DNA of 64,000 bases from Bacillota bacterium (lineage in GTDB: Bacteria > Bacillota > Clostridia > DSM-8532), in NCBI GenBank assembly GCA_023415825.1, contig JAEZJF010000022.1, forward strand, positions 620,001 through 684,000, written 5' to 3'. The translations under genes were made by a program, and so were the position numbers. Under the pieces are notes generated by a model. That model was not told where the DNA came from and did no database searches. It worked only from the letters and a program-made list of their open reading frames with translations. Shown here one piece after another: positions 18,272-26,840 of this stretch. Every line of letters starts with the position of its first letter. Within the stretch, counting starts at the first letter, position 1.

Positions 18272-19096
18272 TCAGAACGCTTTCTGAGAGGCGATATTAT
18301 TCATAGTGAGCAATGCATCCGGGTGCCTTTGTACCAATGTGGCAGGGAATGCTGCGGATACTTCGCCATAGGCGGCCTGCCGCACCACAGCCCGGTGCCA
18401 TTCCCGGAAGCAGTAAAGGCGGATTTTTCGAGCACCGAGGATTTCCTTCATGCCGATTGTGACACAGCGCTTTGGCATGGCCTCTATAGCACCGTTCAGA
18501 TCACCAACGGCATTTATGGTCCTGGTTTCCCTGGCAATATCAAGGACACGGGTTGAAAGCTGAGCAAATTCATCCGGCGTAAGCTCAGGCTCAGGTTCAT
18601 TAAAGGCAATATGGCCGTTAATACCTATACCGCCAAAGGCTATATCCACACCACCAAGCTTTTCGATCAGCTCAGCGATTATACCGATGTTTTCAGGGTC
18701 GGGGAAAATGCGCTGACTCTCAGGCATTACAAGGCTGCTGTCTATTTTACTGTATACATTTCTGTCCATAAAGCCACGAAAGCTTAGCTGGTGATCTTTT
18801 GAAATCCATTTGGAATGATCGTCCAGATACTCGTCCATATTGATAAACCAGACATTTTTAAGGGATATTCTTTGTGTGTTGATGAGTCTCACAAAAATGG
18901 GGTATTGGCCGACAGGTCCGACAGGACAAATGAAAACGGTATGCTTTCCTGCCTGATTATTTCGTGTGATTTCGCCAATCATTTCCATGGCTATTTCATA
19001 AAATACTTCCCCCGAATCACCTAGCTTGAGTATTTTGATTTTTGAATCTCTTCCGAGTTCATCGGTTGGAATATGAAAATAGGAATACTGATTCAT
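18272..19096 (-). CDS. Divergent glucosamine-6-phosphate deaminase-like protein
   Basis: AAGGAGG on the minus strand places the ATG at 19096, giving 274 residues. The NagB/RpiA fold is clear: INMDEYLDD keeps the catalytic Asp, and GGIGINGHIAFNEP keeps His and Glu. Two key differences from NagB are visible. The phosphate loop LPTGGTPM of E. coli NagB reads CPVGPVGQYP here, and the Asp of GNDGHIAF is Asn. Known NagB turns GlcN-6-P into Fru-6-P and ammonia. This protein may have altered chemistry or substrate. It converges on the sulfatase operon and has its own promoter region with a 28-bp palindrome. Confidence 0.75.
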   Translation of the reverse strand: MNQYSYFHIPTDELGRDSKIKILKLGDSGEVFYEIAMEMIGEITRNNQAGKHTVFICPVGPVGQYPIFVRLINTQRISLKNVWFINMDEYLDDHSKWISKDHQLSFRGFMDRNVYSKIDSSLVMPESQRIFPDPENIGIIAELIEKLGGVDIAFGGIGINGHIAFNEPEPELTPDEFAQLSTRVLDIARETRTINAVGDLNGAIEAMPKRCVTIGMKEILGARKIRLYCFREWHRAVVRQAAYGEVSAAFPATLVQRHPDALLTMNNIASQKAF

Positions 19097-19166
19097 GACG
19101 AGCCTCCTTGAGGTTGATATTTCAACACTATTCATTATACTACATAGTCGTATGACCACATCGAAA

Positions 19167-19194
19167 AGAAACACACAAACGTTTGTGTGTTTCT
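19167..19194. promoter_or_regulatory. Perfect 28-bp palindrome upstream of the NagB-like gene
   Basis: The left arm is AGAAACACACAAAC and the right arm its exact complement, with a central CG and no spacer. The form resembles LacI-family operators. A minus-strand TATAAT at 19139-19134 lies downstream with no good -35, and the palindrome is centred about 54 bases upstream of the predicted transcription start. The centre plus right arm recurs at 9543-9555. Confidence 0.65.
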
Positions 19195-19207
19195 CAAAGA
19201 TAAAAAT

Positions 19208-19333
19208 TCATTTATTTGGCTTTTTTTCTGGCTTTTTTGGGTCAAAGCCCGTTACTGTACTGCCTAGGCTTGCATTCTTTACCCGTGCTTCCTTGTGATC
19301 CATTTTCTTGTTGGTATTTCTGTCCCTGCCCAT
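19208..19333 (-). CDS. Small Lys-rich protein of 41 residues
   Basis: On the minus strand GGAGG at 19346-19342 lies eight bases before an ATG at 19333, and the frame is open for 41 codons to TGA at 19208. The translation begins MGRDRNTNKKMDHKEARVKN and ends in a Pro/Lys tail, KKPEKKPNK. An overlapping ATG at 19339 is too close to the ribosome site. I do not recognise the family. Its charge and size resemble small clostridial basic proteins of unknown role. It lies upstream of the NagB-like gene's palindrome and downstream of gatD. Confidence 0.55.
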   Translation of the reverse strand: MGRDRNTNKKMDHKEARVKNASLGSTVTGFDPKKPEKKPNK

Positions 19334-19395
19334 CAATCATGCCTCCTTTATGGCTCAGACAGTAGTCTTGCCATAAATAGAGAGAATTATGAAGA

Positions 19396-20151
19396 CTATT
19401 GGGATTCACCTAGAAATCTCTTGATAAGCGACTCACGGGCAAGATTTTCGAAATGGTTTTCAAGTGGAACAAGGCCTTGATAATCCGGATACTTGTGAAG
19501 TAATGCAAGAGAGATAAGGTGATCAGCCAAAGCCGGGTTTTTAGGCAGAAGACTCCCGTGAGAATAGGAGCAATAGGTGTTTTTGTAAACAGCGCCCTCA
19601 AAGCCATCCTCACTATTGTTTCCGAATCCCTTTATGACCTTGCCCAGAGGCTTGACGCCTTCTCCCAGGTAGGTCTTACCGGAATGGTTCTCAAAGCCGA
19701 CGACATACCCGTCACCAGCCTGACTCTTCAAAAAGTCAACCTCATACACCAGATTGCCGATCAAGCGGGTTTCGCCGCCATGAGTCCATAAATCCAGGGC
19801 GCCGATACACTCGATTTCCTTACCGGTATGGGTTCTGTAGTATTTTCCCAAGAGCTGAAGCCCTCCGCAGATTCCCAAGATAACCTTGCCCGCTTCAACT
19901 GCTTCTATGATATTCTGGCGTTTCCCATTCATGAGGTCATCCTGGATGATTGTCTGCTCGTAGTCCTGGCCTCCGCCCAAAAAGATAATGTCATAGTCCT
20001 CATATAGAAAGGGATCATTAAGCGAAACATGAACAACTTTAGTCTCAATATCTCGCCATTGGCAACGCTTTGATAACGCAATGATATTGCCTCTGTCACC
20101 GTAGAGGTTCATAAGGTCGGGGTAAAGATGGCATATGGTCAACTCGTACAT
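19396..20151 (-). CDS. gatD: Lipid II isoglutaminyl synthase, glutaminase subunit GatD
   Basis: This CobB/CobQ-type class I glutamine amidotransferase of 251 residues supplies ammonia to MurT for amidation of the alpha-carboxyl of D-Glu in peptidoglycan lipid II. The nucleophile Cys is in GICGGLQLLG (near residue 95) and the catalytic His in YSHGSLLPKNP. FLGGGQDYEQ is the typical oxyanion region of the family. It lies 30 bases after murT with AAGGAGT before the start, so the pair is co-expressed. Confidence 0.93.
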   Translation of the reverse strand: MYELTICHLYPDLMNLYGDRGNIIALSKRCQWRDIETKVVHVSLNDPFLYEDYDIIFLGGGQDYEQTIIQDDLMNGKRQNIIEAVEAGKVILGICGGLQLLGKYYRTHTGKEIECIGALDLWTHGGETRLIGNLVYEVDFLKSQAGDGYVVGFENHSGKTYLGEGVKPLGKVIKGFGNNSEDGFEGAVYKNTYCSYSHGSLLPKNPALADHLISLALLHKYPDYQGLVPLENHFENLARESLIKRFLGESQ

Positions 20152-20181
20152 AAGGTACTCCTTTCAAACAGGGGAGGCGTC

Positions 20182-21579
20182 TTATTCCCAGAACTCTTTG
20201 AGGCCAAAGCGGTCTTTTAAGCTTTTACGGATATCCAGCATGGCCGTATAAGTCGGTAAGAGATAAAGGGTCTCATTTAAAGAAGAGGTCTGAATCATGG
20301 CGTTTATCAGCTGCTCTTCATCATGTTCAATTTTTATAAGCTCTTCGGGGATGCCGGCATACTTCAGGCGCACCGCCATATCCTCGGCACGGAGACCTGA
20401 GACATAAAACTTATGAACCTTTTCCTGCATAAATGACAGTATTTCAAAGTCCACATCCCAGAGCCAGGAAATATCGGTCCCGTCGGCAAGTTTGTCGTTA
20501 ATAGCCAGTGCCACCACGCAGGATTCCTTTTGTGTTAGAAGGTATTTAAGCACCTGGTTAAAGCCTGTAGGGTTTTTAACCAATATCATCTTGAGCTTCC
20601 TATCCTGGACGGATACCGATTCCATGCGGCCAAATCCGCACTCAAAGCCTTCCAATACATGCACAAGGCCGTCTTCGGTTAAATTGAGCAAATGCCCCAT
20701 TGCTGCTCCTGCCAGGGCGTTATAGATATTATACAAGCCTGGAAGGGCCAATTTGACCGAAAACTTTTCATTGGGCATTTGTATTTCAATGGTTGAGCTT
20801 AAATTATCGTATTCCAGGATTTGTGTGCATTCAACTTGAGCCGTGGGCCTTTCATAGCCGCAGGATGGGCATTTGAAATGGCCCAGATGACCGAATGATA
20901 AAGAAGAATAGGTATATCGGGCTTTGCAATGGATGCAGAAGGCTGCGTCGGTGTTCCCGCCGGTACCATCCTCGGGATAGACGCCGTCACCTAATCCAAA
21001 ATAATAAACCGTATTGGTAACATTTTGGCCCAGTGAAGCACAGAGGGAATCATCCGCATTTAAAATGAGAGTGGCCTCGGGGCAAGGGTCAATGCCTTCC
21101 CGGACACCATTTAAAGTGGTATAAAGCTCACCAAAACGGTCGAGCTGATCTCTGAAAAAGTTGGTAACAATGACTATCTCAGGCTTAAGCTTGGGGGCGA
21201 CGGTGCGAAATGCGGCTTCGTCTGTTTCAAGAAGTGCAGTTCTGACCAAGGGCTTGCCCCATAAGGACAGAGCACTGATTAATGTAGTGGTAATACCGCT
21301 TGCAAGGTTTGCCCCCGACTTGTTGGTTATATATTTTGCACCGCTTTGATCCAGCATGCCTGCCACAATACGAGCGGTTGTTGTTTTCCCGTTGGTGCCT
21401 GTAATCATAATGACCCGGAATTTCCCCGAAAGCTCGCTTAAAAGACCGGGGTAAATTCTCAATGCAATTTTTCCGGGCAGGCTTGTCCCGCCTCGTTTTA
21501 TAAGCCTTAGGCCAAACAGGGTCAGCTTTGTCATAATAATGGCAAGGCCAATGCGGCATTTCTTAATTACTTTTTTCAT
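20182..21579 (-). CDS. murT: Lipid II isoglutaminyl synthase, Mur ligase subunit MurT
   Basis: The start ATG at 21579 follows AGGAG by seven bases on the minus strand; upstream in-frame starts lack a site. The protein of 465 residues has the Mur ligase ATP loop MITGTNGKTTTARI and the diagnostic MurT zinc ribbon (CIHCKARY...FKCPSCGYERP) in the middle domain, then the C-terminal DUF1727 partner-binding region. With GatD it amidates lipid II at the cytoplasmic membrane. Confidence 0.93.
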   Translation of the reverse strand: MKKVIKKCRIGLAIIMTKLTLFGLRLIKRGGTSLPGKIALRIYPGLLSELSGKFRVIMITGTNGKTTTARIVAGMLDQSGAKYITNKSGANLASGITTTLISALSLWGKPLVRTALLETDEAAFRTVAPKLKPEIVIVTNFFRDQLDRFGELYTTLNGVREGIDPCPEATLILNADDSLCASLGQNVTNTVYYFGLGDGVYPEDGTGGNTDAAFCIHCKARYTYSSLSFGHLGHFKCPSCGYERPTAQVECTQILEYDNLSSTIEIQMPNEKFSVKLALPGLYNIYNALAGAAMGHLLNLTEDGLVHVLEGFECGFGRMESVSVQDRKLKMILVKNPTGFNQVLKYLLTQKESCVVALAINDKLADGTDISWLWDVDFEILSFMQEKVHKFYVSGLRAEDMAVRLKYAGIPEELIKIEHDEEQLINAMIQTSSLNETLYLLPTYTAMLDIRKSLKDRFGLKEFWE

Positions 21580-21807
21580 CCGTTCACTCCTAGAATAGCT
21601 CAATAAGTTAAGGACGGATCATTGTCCGTCCCCTTCGACTCTGCTCTTGCTTTATGCTATCACCGTCATAAATCAATGATCTCTCATTTCATAGCTTACA
21701 TTATCTATTATGTCCGAAAGAATAAATCTTTAATGGATTAAAACATGCCCTTATTATACAATAAGATAAGAATGATGTACAAGGTCAAAACGGGAGGACA
21801 AAAAAGA

Positions 21808-24492
21808 ATGAATGAAAAGTTATTGATTGTTGATGGCAATAGTATTATAAATCGTGCATTCTATGCTATAAAAGGACCTAGAATGCTTACTAAGGCTGAT
21901 GGGACGCCGACGAATGCTGTTTTTGGCTTTATAAACATTCTCAATAAATACATGGAAGAAGAAAAACCTGATTATTTGGCGGTAGCCTTTGATTTAAAAG
22001 CCAAGACCTTTCGTCACAACCTTTATGAAGGCTATAAGGCAGATCGAAAAGGGATGCCTGATGAGCTAGCCGCCCAGCTTCCCATAGTAAAACAGGTCTT
22101 AAAGGCTATGAATATTGAGATTACTGAAGTAGAGGGATTAGAGGCAGATGATCTCATCGGAATTTATTCCAAAACTGCGGAGACAGAGGGTATGCGTGTT
22201 TCCATACTAACCGGAGACCGCGACGCCCTTCAGCTTGTCAGCGACCAGGTTTCGGTTATCATCCCCACCACGTCAAAGGGGCAAACCCTGACCACCAAAT
22301 ATACACCTGTGGAGATTATGGATAAATACGGGGTAGCGCCGTCAAGCCTCATAGAGGTTAAAGCCCTTATGGGAGATCCCTCCGATAATATTCCCGGGGT
22401 AAAGGGAGTGGGGGAGAAAACGGCTCTCGATCTGATTAAGCAGTATAACACCATAGACGGACTCTATGAGAATCTTTCCTCTATATCTAAGGAAAAGCTG
22501 AAAGCCAATCTGGAGGAATGTAAGGAGTTGGCCTATCTCAGCCGCATTCTGGGAACTATCGTAAGGGAAAAGGACGGCCTTACTAAAATCTCGGCATTTA
22601 AACGGCACGATATCAATAAGAAAGAGCTCCTTACCCTTTTTCGGGATCTTGAATTCAACAGTTTCATTAAAAAAATGGAATTGGAAGAGGAAGAGGCTAT
22701 TGATGCCGGAGCCTCCATGGAGGCTGTCGATTGTGTGGTTATACATGATATCGGCTCCCTTATTGAGACCCTGGCGCAGCTCTCTCAACTGGAGCGGTTA
22801 AGTTTTCTGCCCCTGTTTATGAAATCTGAGAGGGTGGGAGAAAACCTTATGGCTCTTGGGGTGGCAACACCTGATAAGCACTATTTCGTATCATCCCATG
22901 AAATCGATGAGCATACTCTGATAAAATCTTTAAAGCCTGTTTTTGAGAACAAGGCGCTCACCCTTATCAGCCATAATGTCAAGGAGCTTTATACTTGGGC
23001 TCTGAGTTATGACACGGATATCCAATGCCAGCTTTTTGATATGATGGTGGCTGAATATCTCATTGATGCCCTGGCTAATACCTATTCCATTCCCACACTG
23101 GCAAGAAAACACCTGGGTCAGGAGCTGGTGATGCCCGAGGAGCCCAAGGGCAAGGGAAGACAATTGGCCCTGGAGGAAAATCAAAGTCAATGGCCGGAGC
23201 TTATCAGCAGGGCTCTTTCAGCCTTCCAGCCCATCTATGAAAGGCAGACTGAGCTTTTAACCGAAAGCCGGCAAAACAGTCTTTATTATGATATGGAGCT
23301 TCCTCTCTCATTGGTCCTTGGCAGTATGGAGTACTACGGCTTCAAGGTGGATCAGCACACACTCGAGGAATATGGCGAGCGGCTGGACAGGCGAATCCGT
23401 TCCTTGGAACAGACCATTTATATGCTGGCATTAGAAGAATTTAATATCAACTCCCCCAAACAATTGGGAGTCATTTTGTTTGAAAAGCTGGGGCTTAAGG
23501 CGGCTAGAAAAACAAAAACCGGCTATTCCACCGATGCGGAGGTGCTCAATGAACTCTCCGATGCCCATGAGATTATTCCCTGCATTTTGGAGTATCGTCA
23601 GTTGGTTAAGCTCAAATCCACTTATGCCGAGGGTTTGGTCAAGGTTATCAATCCTGTGACCGGAAGAATCCATTCCAGCTTTAATCAGACCGTCACAGCC
23701 ACCGGAAGAATATCGAGCACCGAACCCAATCTGCAAAACATCCCCATCCGGACAGAGCTTGGCAGAGAGATCCGGCAAGCCTTCATTCCCCAGGATGGCT
23801 TCGTGTTTGTGGATGCCGACTATTCTCAGATTGAGCTTCGGGTTTTGGCCCATATTACAGGGGATGAGATGCTGAAGCAGGCCTTTGTCGAAGGAGTGGA
23901 CATTCATACTCTGACGGCTTCCCAGGTTTTCAGGGTTCCTTTGGATGAAGTTACGCCGGATATGCGGCGAAGCGCCAAGGCAGTCAATTTTGGCATTGTT
24001 TACGGTATCAGCGATTTTTCTCTGGCCAAGGATATCAATGTCACCAGAAAGGAAGCTGCCCGCTATATTGACAATTATCTTTCCACCTATTCCAAGGTTC
24101 GCGAGTATATGGATGAGACGGTGAAGCATGGTCAGGAAAAAGGCTATGTGGAGACCATGTTCCACAGAATACGATATATCCACGAGCTCAAATCCCCCAA
24201 TTTCCAGGTTCGGTCCTTTGGTAAAAGAGTGGCCATGAACACCCCCATTCAGGGCAGTGCGGCCGATATTATTAAAATTGCCATGGTAAAGGTGTGGCGG
24301 GAGCTCAAGGAAAAAGGCCTGAAATCCAGGCTTATTCTCCAGGTTCATGACGAGCTTCTGGTTGAGACCTCTATGGATGAGCTGGATCAGGTTAAGGAGA
24401 TTGTCAAAAACAATATGGAGGAGGCCGTTAAGCTCTCAGTGCCGCTAGTGGCTGATGTTTCCACGGGCAAAAGCTGGTATGAGGCTAAATAA
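21808..24492 (+). CDS. polA: DNA polymerase I
   Basis: This 894-residue repair and replication polymerase starts at 21808 after GGGAGG. Residues about 1-290 form the 5'-3' flap exonuclease domain (LLIVDGNSIINRAFYAI; VEGLEADDLIG). The middle domain corresponds to the proofreading fold, but the DxE metal motif is not seen, so 3'-5' exonuclease is probably inactive, as in Bacillus PolA. The polymerase domain has motif A DADYSQIELRVLAHI, motif B RRSAKAVNFGIVYGIS and motif C QVHDELLVE. It is joined directly to coaE. Confidence 0.97.
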   Translation: MNEKLLIVDGNSIINRAFYAIKGPRMLTKADGTPTNAVFGFINILNKYMEEEKPDYLAVAFDLKAKTFRHNLYEGYKADRKGMPDELAAQLPIVKQVLKAMNIEITEVEGLEADDLIGIYSKTAETEGMRVSILTGDRDALQLVSDQVSVIIPTTSKGQTLTTKYTPVEIMDKYGVAPSSLIEVKALMGDPSDNIPGVKGVGEKTALDLIKQYNTIDGLYENLSSISKEKLKANLEECKELAYLSRILGTIVREKDGLTKISAFKRHDINKKELLTLFRDLEFNSFIKKMELEEEEAIDAGASMEAVDCVVIHDIGSLIETLAQLSQLERLSFLPLFMKSERVGENLMALGVATPDKHYFVSSHEIDEHTLIKSLKPVFENKALTLISHNVKELYTWALSYDTDIQCQLFDMMVAEYLIDALANTYSIPTLARKHLGQELVMPEEPKGKGRQLALEENQSQWPELISRALSAFQPIYERQTELLTESRQNSLYYDMELPLSLVLGSMEYYGFKVDQHTLEEYGERLDRRIRSLEQTIYMLALEEFNINSPKQLGVILFEKLGLKAARKTKTGYSTDAEVLNELSDAHEIIPCILEYRQLVKLKSTYAEGLVKVINPVTGRIHSSFNQTVTATGRISSTEPNLQNIPIRTELGREIRQAFIPQDGFVFVDADYSQIELRVLAHITGDEMLKQAFVEGVDIHTLTASQVFRVPLDEVTPDMRRSAKAVNFGIVYGISDFSLAKDINVTRKEAARYIDNYLSTYSKVREYMDETVKHGQEKGYVETMFHRIRYIHELKSPNFQVRSFGKRVAMNTPIQGSAADIIKIAMVKVWRELKEKGLKSRLILQVHDELLVETSMDELDQVKEIVKNNMEEAVKLSVPLVADVSTGKSWYEAK

Positions 24493-25098
24493 ATGAGCAT
24501 GACGATTATTGGGGTTACAGGTGGAATCGGAGCGGGAAAATCTTCGGTATCCCGCATATTAGAAGAGCTTGGGGCCAGGGTTATAGATGCGGATAAGCTG
24601 TCACATGATGTGGTAGAGCCTGGAAAGCTCGCCTGGTATCAGATTACTGAGGCCTTCGGGAAAGAAATACTCTGGGCCGATCAAAGCCTTGATCGGAAGA
24701 AGCTGGCCCAAAGGGTTTTTCATAGTGAAGTTCTTCGGTTAAAGCTTGAAGCCATTGTGCATACCCAGGTTATCCGAAGCATCCGTGAGAATTTAGACGC
24801 TTTAAGAAATCAGGGGTATGAAGGGCTGGTGGTCCTTGATGTGCCCATTCCGGTAAAGCATGGCTTTTTGGACACGGTTGACATTGTCTGGGTTATAACA
24901 GCCAGTGAAGAGACGAGGATTGCCAGGATAATAGCCCGAAGCGGTATGAGTCCGGAGGAAGCCAAAAGCCGTATCAATGCCCAGCTTTCCCAGCATGAAT
25001 ATCTGCAGCTGGCTGACCGGATCATAGAGAACGACGGATCCATGGAAGAGCTAAAAACAGCCGTAAAAGCGCTGGTCAAGGAGCTTTCAGAAAAATGA
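24493..25098 (+). CDS. coaE: Dephospho-CoA kinase
   Basis: This 201-residue P-loop kinase catalyses the last step of coenzyme A synthesis. The P-loop is GVTGGIGAGKSSVSRIL at residues 7-23, DADKLSHDVV follows, and the lid region is TRIARIIARSGM. The ATG follows directly on the polA stop codon, so translation is coupled. A polA-coaE pair is a common Firmicute arrangement. Confidence 0.95.
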   Translation: MSMTIIGVTGGIGAGKSSVSRILEELGARVIDADKLSHDVVEPGKLAWYQITEAFGKEILWADQSLDRKKLAQRVFHSEVLRLKLEAIVHTQVIRSIRENLDALRNQGYEGLVVLDVPIPVKHGFLDTVDIVWVITASEETRIARIIARSGMSPEEAKSRINAQLSQHEYLQLADRIIENDGSMEELKTAVKALVKELSEK

Positions 25099-25160
25099 TG
25101 ATTGCTTGGCTGGTGGATTAAGTCTTGTATCCTACCCATGATTCATGTACACTTAACAAA

Positions 25161-25258
25161 GGAGCAATCGAAATATAACTTCCGATTCTTTCGGTAAAGT
25201 ATATACAAATCTTCTGCTTTTACCGGAATATTTATCGGACGTTAAATTTCGATCATCC
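25161..25258 (+). repeat. Dispersed hairpin repeat, 98-bp form (copy 3)
   Basis: The element begins GGAGCAATCGAAAT and ends ATTTCGATCATCC, giving imperfect outer arms. An inner stem pairs CGGTAAA with TTTACCG, and a middle pair is TCCGAT with ATCGGA. Its 98 bases match the reverse complement of copy 4 base for base in length. It occupies most of the 210-bp gap between coaE and the next gene. Confidence 0.8.
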
Positions 25259-25308
25259 CTAATGATAGAATCAAATAATGTTCCTTCAAGGCTTTAAGGA
25301 GGTACTTT

Positions 25309-25644
25309 ATGAAAAAAGCAATGTTTGAGCGAGATATTTTATATCCTACCCAAAAGCCCTTTGAACCAGGCAGCGTTCATGTAACCGTCTTTCCTCCTGA
25401 AAACTCCGGGGGTATTCCCATGGTTATTGAAGCCAAGACATCACATAATCTATTAGACTATGTTCCGGATATTGTGGGCATACTGCAGGCGGATGTTTTT
25501 GACAGAATCAGAATTGATATTAAGGTCAGCGGCATGCTTTTCTTTAAAAAGCAGGATGGCAGCAACACGTTTTATCATGTGAGATTTACTGGAAAGGACA
25601 AATATTCCGTAGAGGAAATCCAGCAGAATGATGGGCTGTTTTAA
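25309..25644 (+). CDS. Conserved-looking hypothetical protein
   Basis: A clean AAGGAGG lies 5-11 bases before this 111-residue frame. The protein starts MKKAMFERDILYPTQKPFEP and ends in acidic/polar residues; it has no signal peptide, membrane segment or Cys cluster. The pattern of alternating hydrophobic and charged stretches suggests a compact alpha/beta domain. I do not recognise the family. It stands alone between a hairpin repeat and the aldolase promoter. Confidence 0.65.
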   Translation: MKKAMFERDILYPTQKPFEPGSVHVTVFPPENSGGIPMVIEAKTSHNLLDYVPDIVGILQADVFDRIRIDIKVSGMLFFKKQDGSNTFYHVRFTGKDKYSVEEIQQNDGLF

Positions 25645-25678
25645 GAAATTTTTTAAGTCCCACTTAGCAACTTTTGCC

Positions 25679-25706
25679 TTGATTTGTCGGCTGTTTCTGA
25701 TACAAT
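25679..25706 (+). promoter_or_regulatory. Promoter of the aldolase gene
   Basis: TTGATT at 25679-25684 and TACAAT at 25701-25706 are 16 bases apart. The predicted start near 25713 places hairpin repeat copy 4 entirely inside the roughly 150-base leader. Confidence 0.65.
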
Positions 25707-25718
25707 AGTGTTGGTTAA

Positions 25719-25816
25719 GGATGATCAAAATAACTACTTCCGCTAAATCTCCCGGCAAAGACACAAGAACTGATATATTTTGCCGGAAGAATCGGAAATA
25801 ATGTTTTGGTTGCTCC
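25719..25816 (-). repeat. Dispersed hairpin repeat, 98-bp form (copy 4)
   Basis: This is the reverse-oriented partner of copy 3, the same 98-base length. On the minus strand it starts GGAGCAACCAAAAC and ends TTTTGATCATCC. Its inner stem is CGGCAAA/TTTGCCG, where copy 3 has CGGTAAA/TTTACCG, so the two-base change keeps pairing. It lies in the fba leader. Confidence 0.8.
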
Positions 25817-25865
25817 ATAGATGTGATTTTTTTCACAAAACATCAAAATAAAGGAGTTGAAGTTT

Positions 25866-26795
25866 ATGCCACTTGTTAATACTATTGATATGTTCAAGAA
25901 GGCATATGAAGGCGGTTACGCCATTGGCGCCTTCAATGTTAACAACATGGAAATCGTTCAGGGAATCACTGAGGCTGCAAAGGAAGTCAATGCACCTCTT
26001 ATCCTGCAGGTTTCGTCCGGTGCAAGAAAGTATGCCAATCATACCTATTTGATGAAGCTTATTGAAGCTGCTCTTATCGAAACCGATCTGCCTATCGCAG
26101 TTCATCTTGATCACGGCGATACCTTCGAGCTTTGTAAGTCTTGTATCGACGGCGGTTTCACTTCCGTCATGATCGATGGCTCCCACCATTCCTTTGAAGA
26201 GAATATCGCTCTCACCAAGAAGGTTGTTGAATATGCTCACGCTCACGGTGTAACCGTTGAAGGCGAGCTCGGCCGTCTTGCAGGTGTTGAGGACGATGTT
26301 AAAGTTTCTGCTGAGGATTCAAGCTATACCAGGCCTGAAGAGGTTGAAGAATTTGTAAGCCGTACCGGTGTTGACTCTTTGGCTATCGCCATCGGAACCA
26401 GCCATGGTGCATTCAAATTCACTGGTGAAGCTCATCTTCGCTTTGATATCCTTGAGGAAGTTGGAAGAAGACTTCCTGGCTTCCCCATTGTTCTTCATGG
26501 TGCATCCTCTGTTATTCCTGAGTATGTTGACATGATCAACAATTTTGGTGGAAAAATGCCCGGTGCAAAAGGTGTTCCTGAGGCAATGCTGAGAAAAGCA
26601 GCTTCTCTGGCTGTTTGTAAGATTAACATCGACTCAGACCTTCGTCTGGCTATGACTGCTTCCATCCGCAAGGTATTTGCTGAAAGCCCAAGCGAGTTCG
26701 ACCCCAGAAAGTATCTGGCTCCCGCTCGTTCCGAGATTAAGAAGCTCGTAACCAACAAGCTGATTAATGTTCTCGGCTGCGCTGGCAAGGCCTAA
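25866..26795 (+). CDS. fba: Fructose-1,6-bisphosphate aldolase, class II
   Basis: This 309-residue zinc aldolase cleaves fructose-1,6-bisphosphate in glycolysis. The ATG at 25866 is set by AAAGGAG at 25850-25856; a nearer TTG is too close. Visible elements are HLDHGDTFELCKSCIDGG with the catalytic Asp and zinc His, EGELGRLAGVED, IGTSHGAFKF and VLHGASSV with the other zinc ligands. It is monocistronic, with its own promoter and a strong terminator at 26841. Confidence 0.96.
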   Translation: MPLVNTIDMFKKAYEGGYAIGAFNVNNMEIVQGITEAAKEVNAPLILQVSSGARKYANHTYLMKLIEAALIETDLPIAVHLDHGDTFELCKSCIDGGFTSVMIDGSHHSFEENIALTKKVVEYAHAHGVTVEGELGRLAGVEDDVKVSAEDSSYTRPEEVEEFVSRTGVDSLAIAIGTSHGAFKFTGEAHLRFDILEEVGRRLPGFPIVLHGASSVIPEYVDMINNFGGKMPGAKGVPEAMLRKAASLAVCKINIDSDLRLAMTASIRKVFAESPSEFDPRKYLAPARSEIKKLVTNKLINVLGCAGKA

Positions 26796-26840
26796 TGTCC
26801 ATTGGCAAGGCCTATAGTTAAAAGAATAAGCAATTTTACG

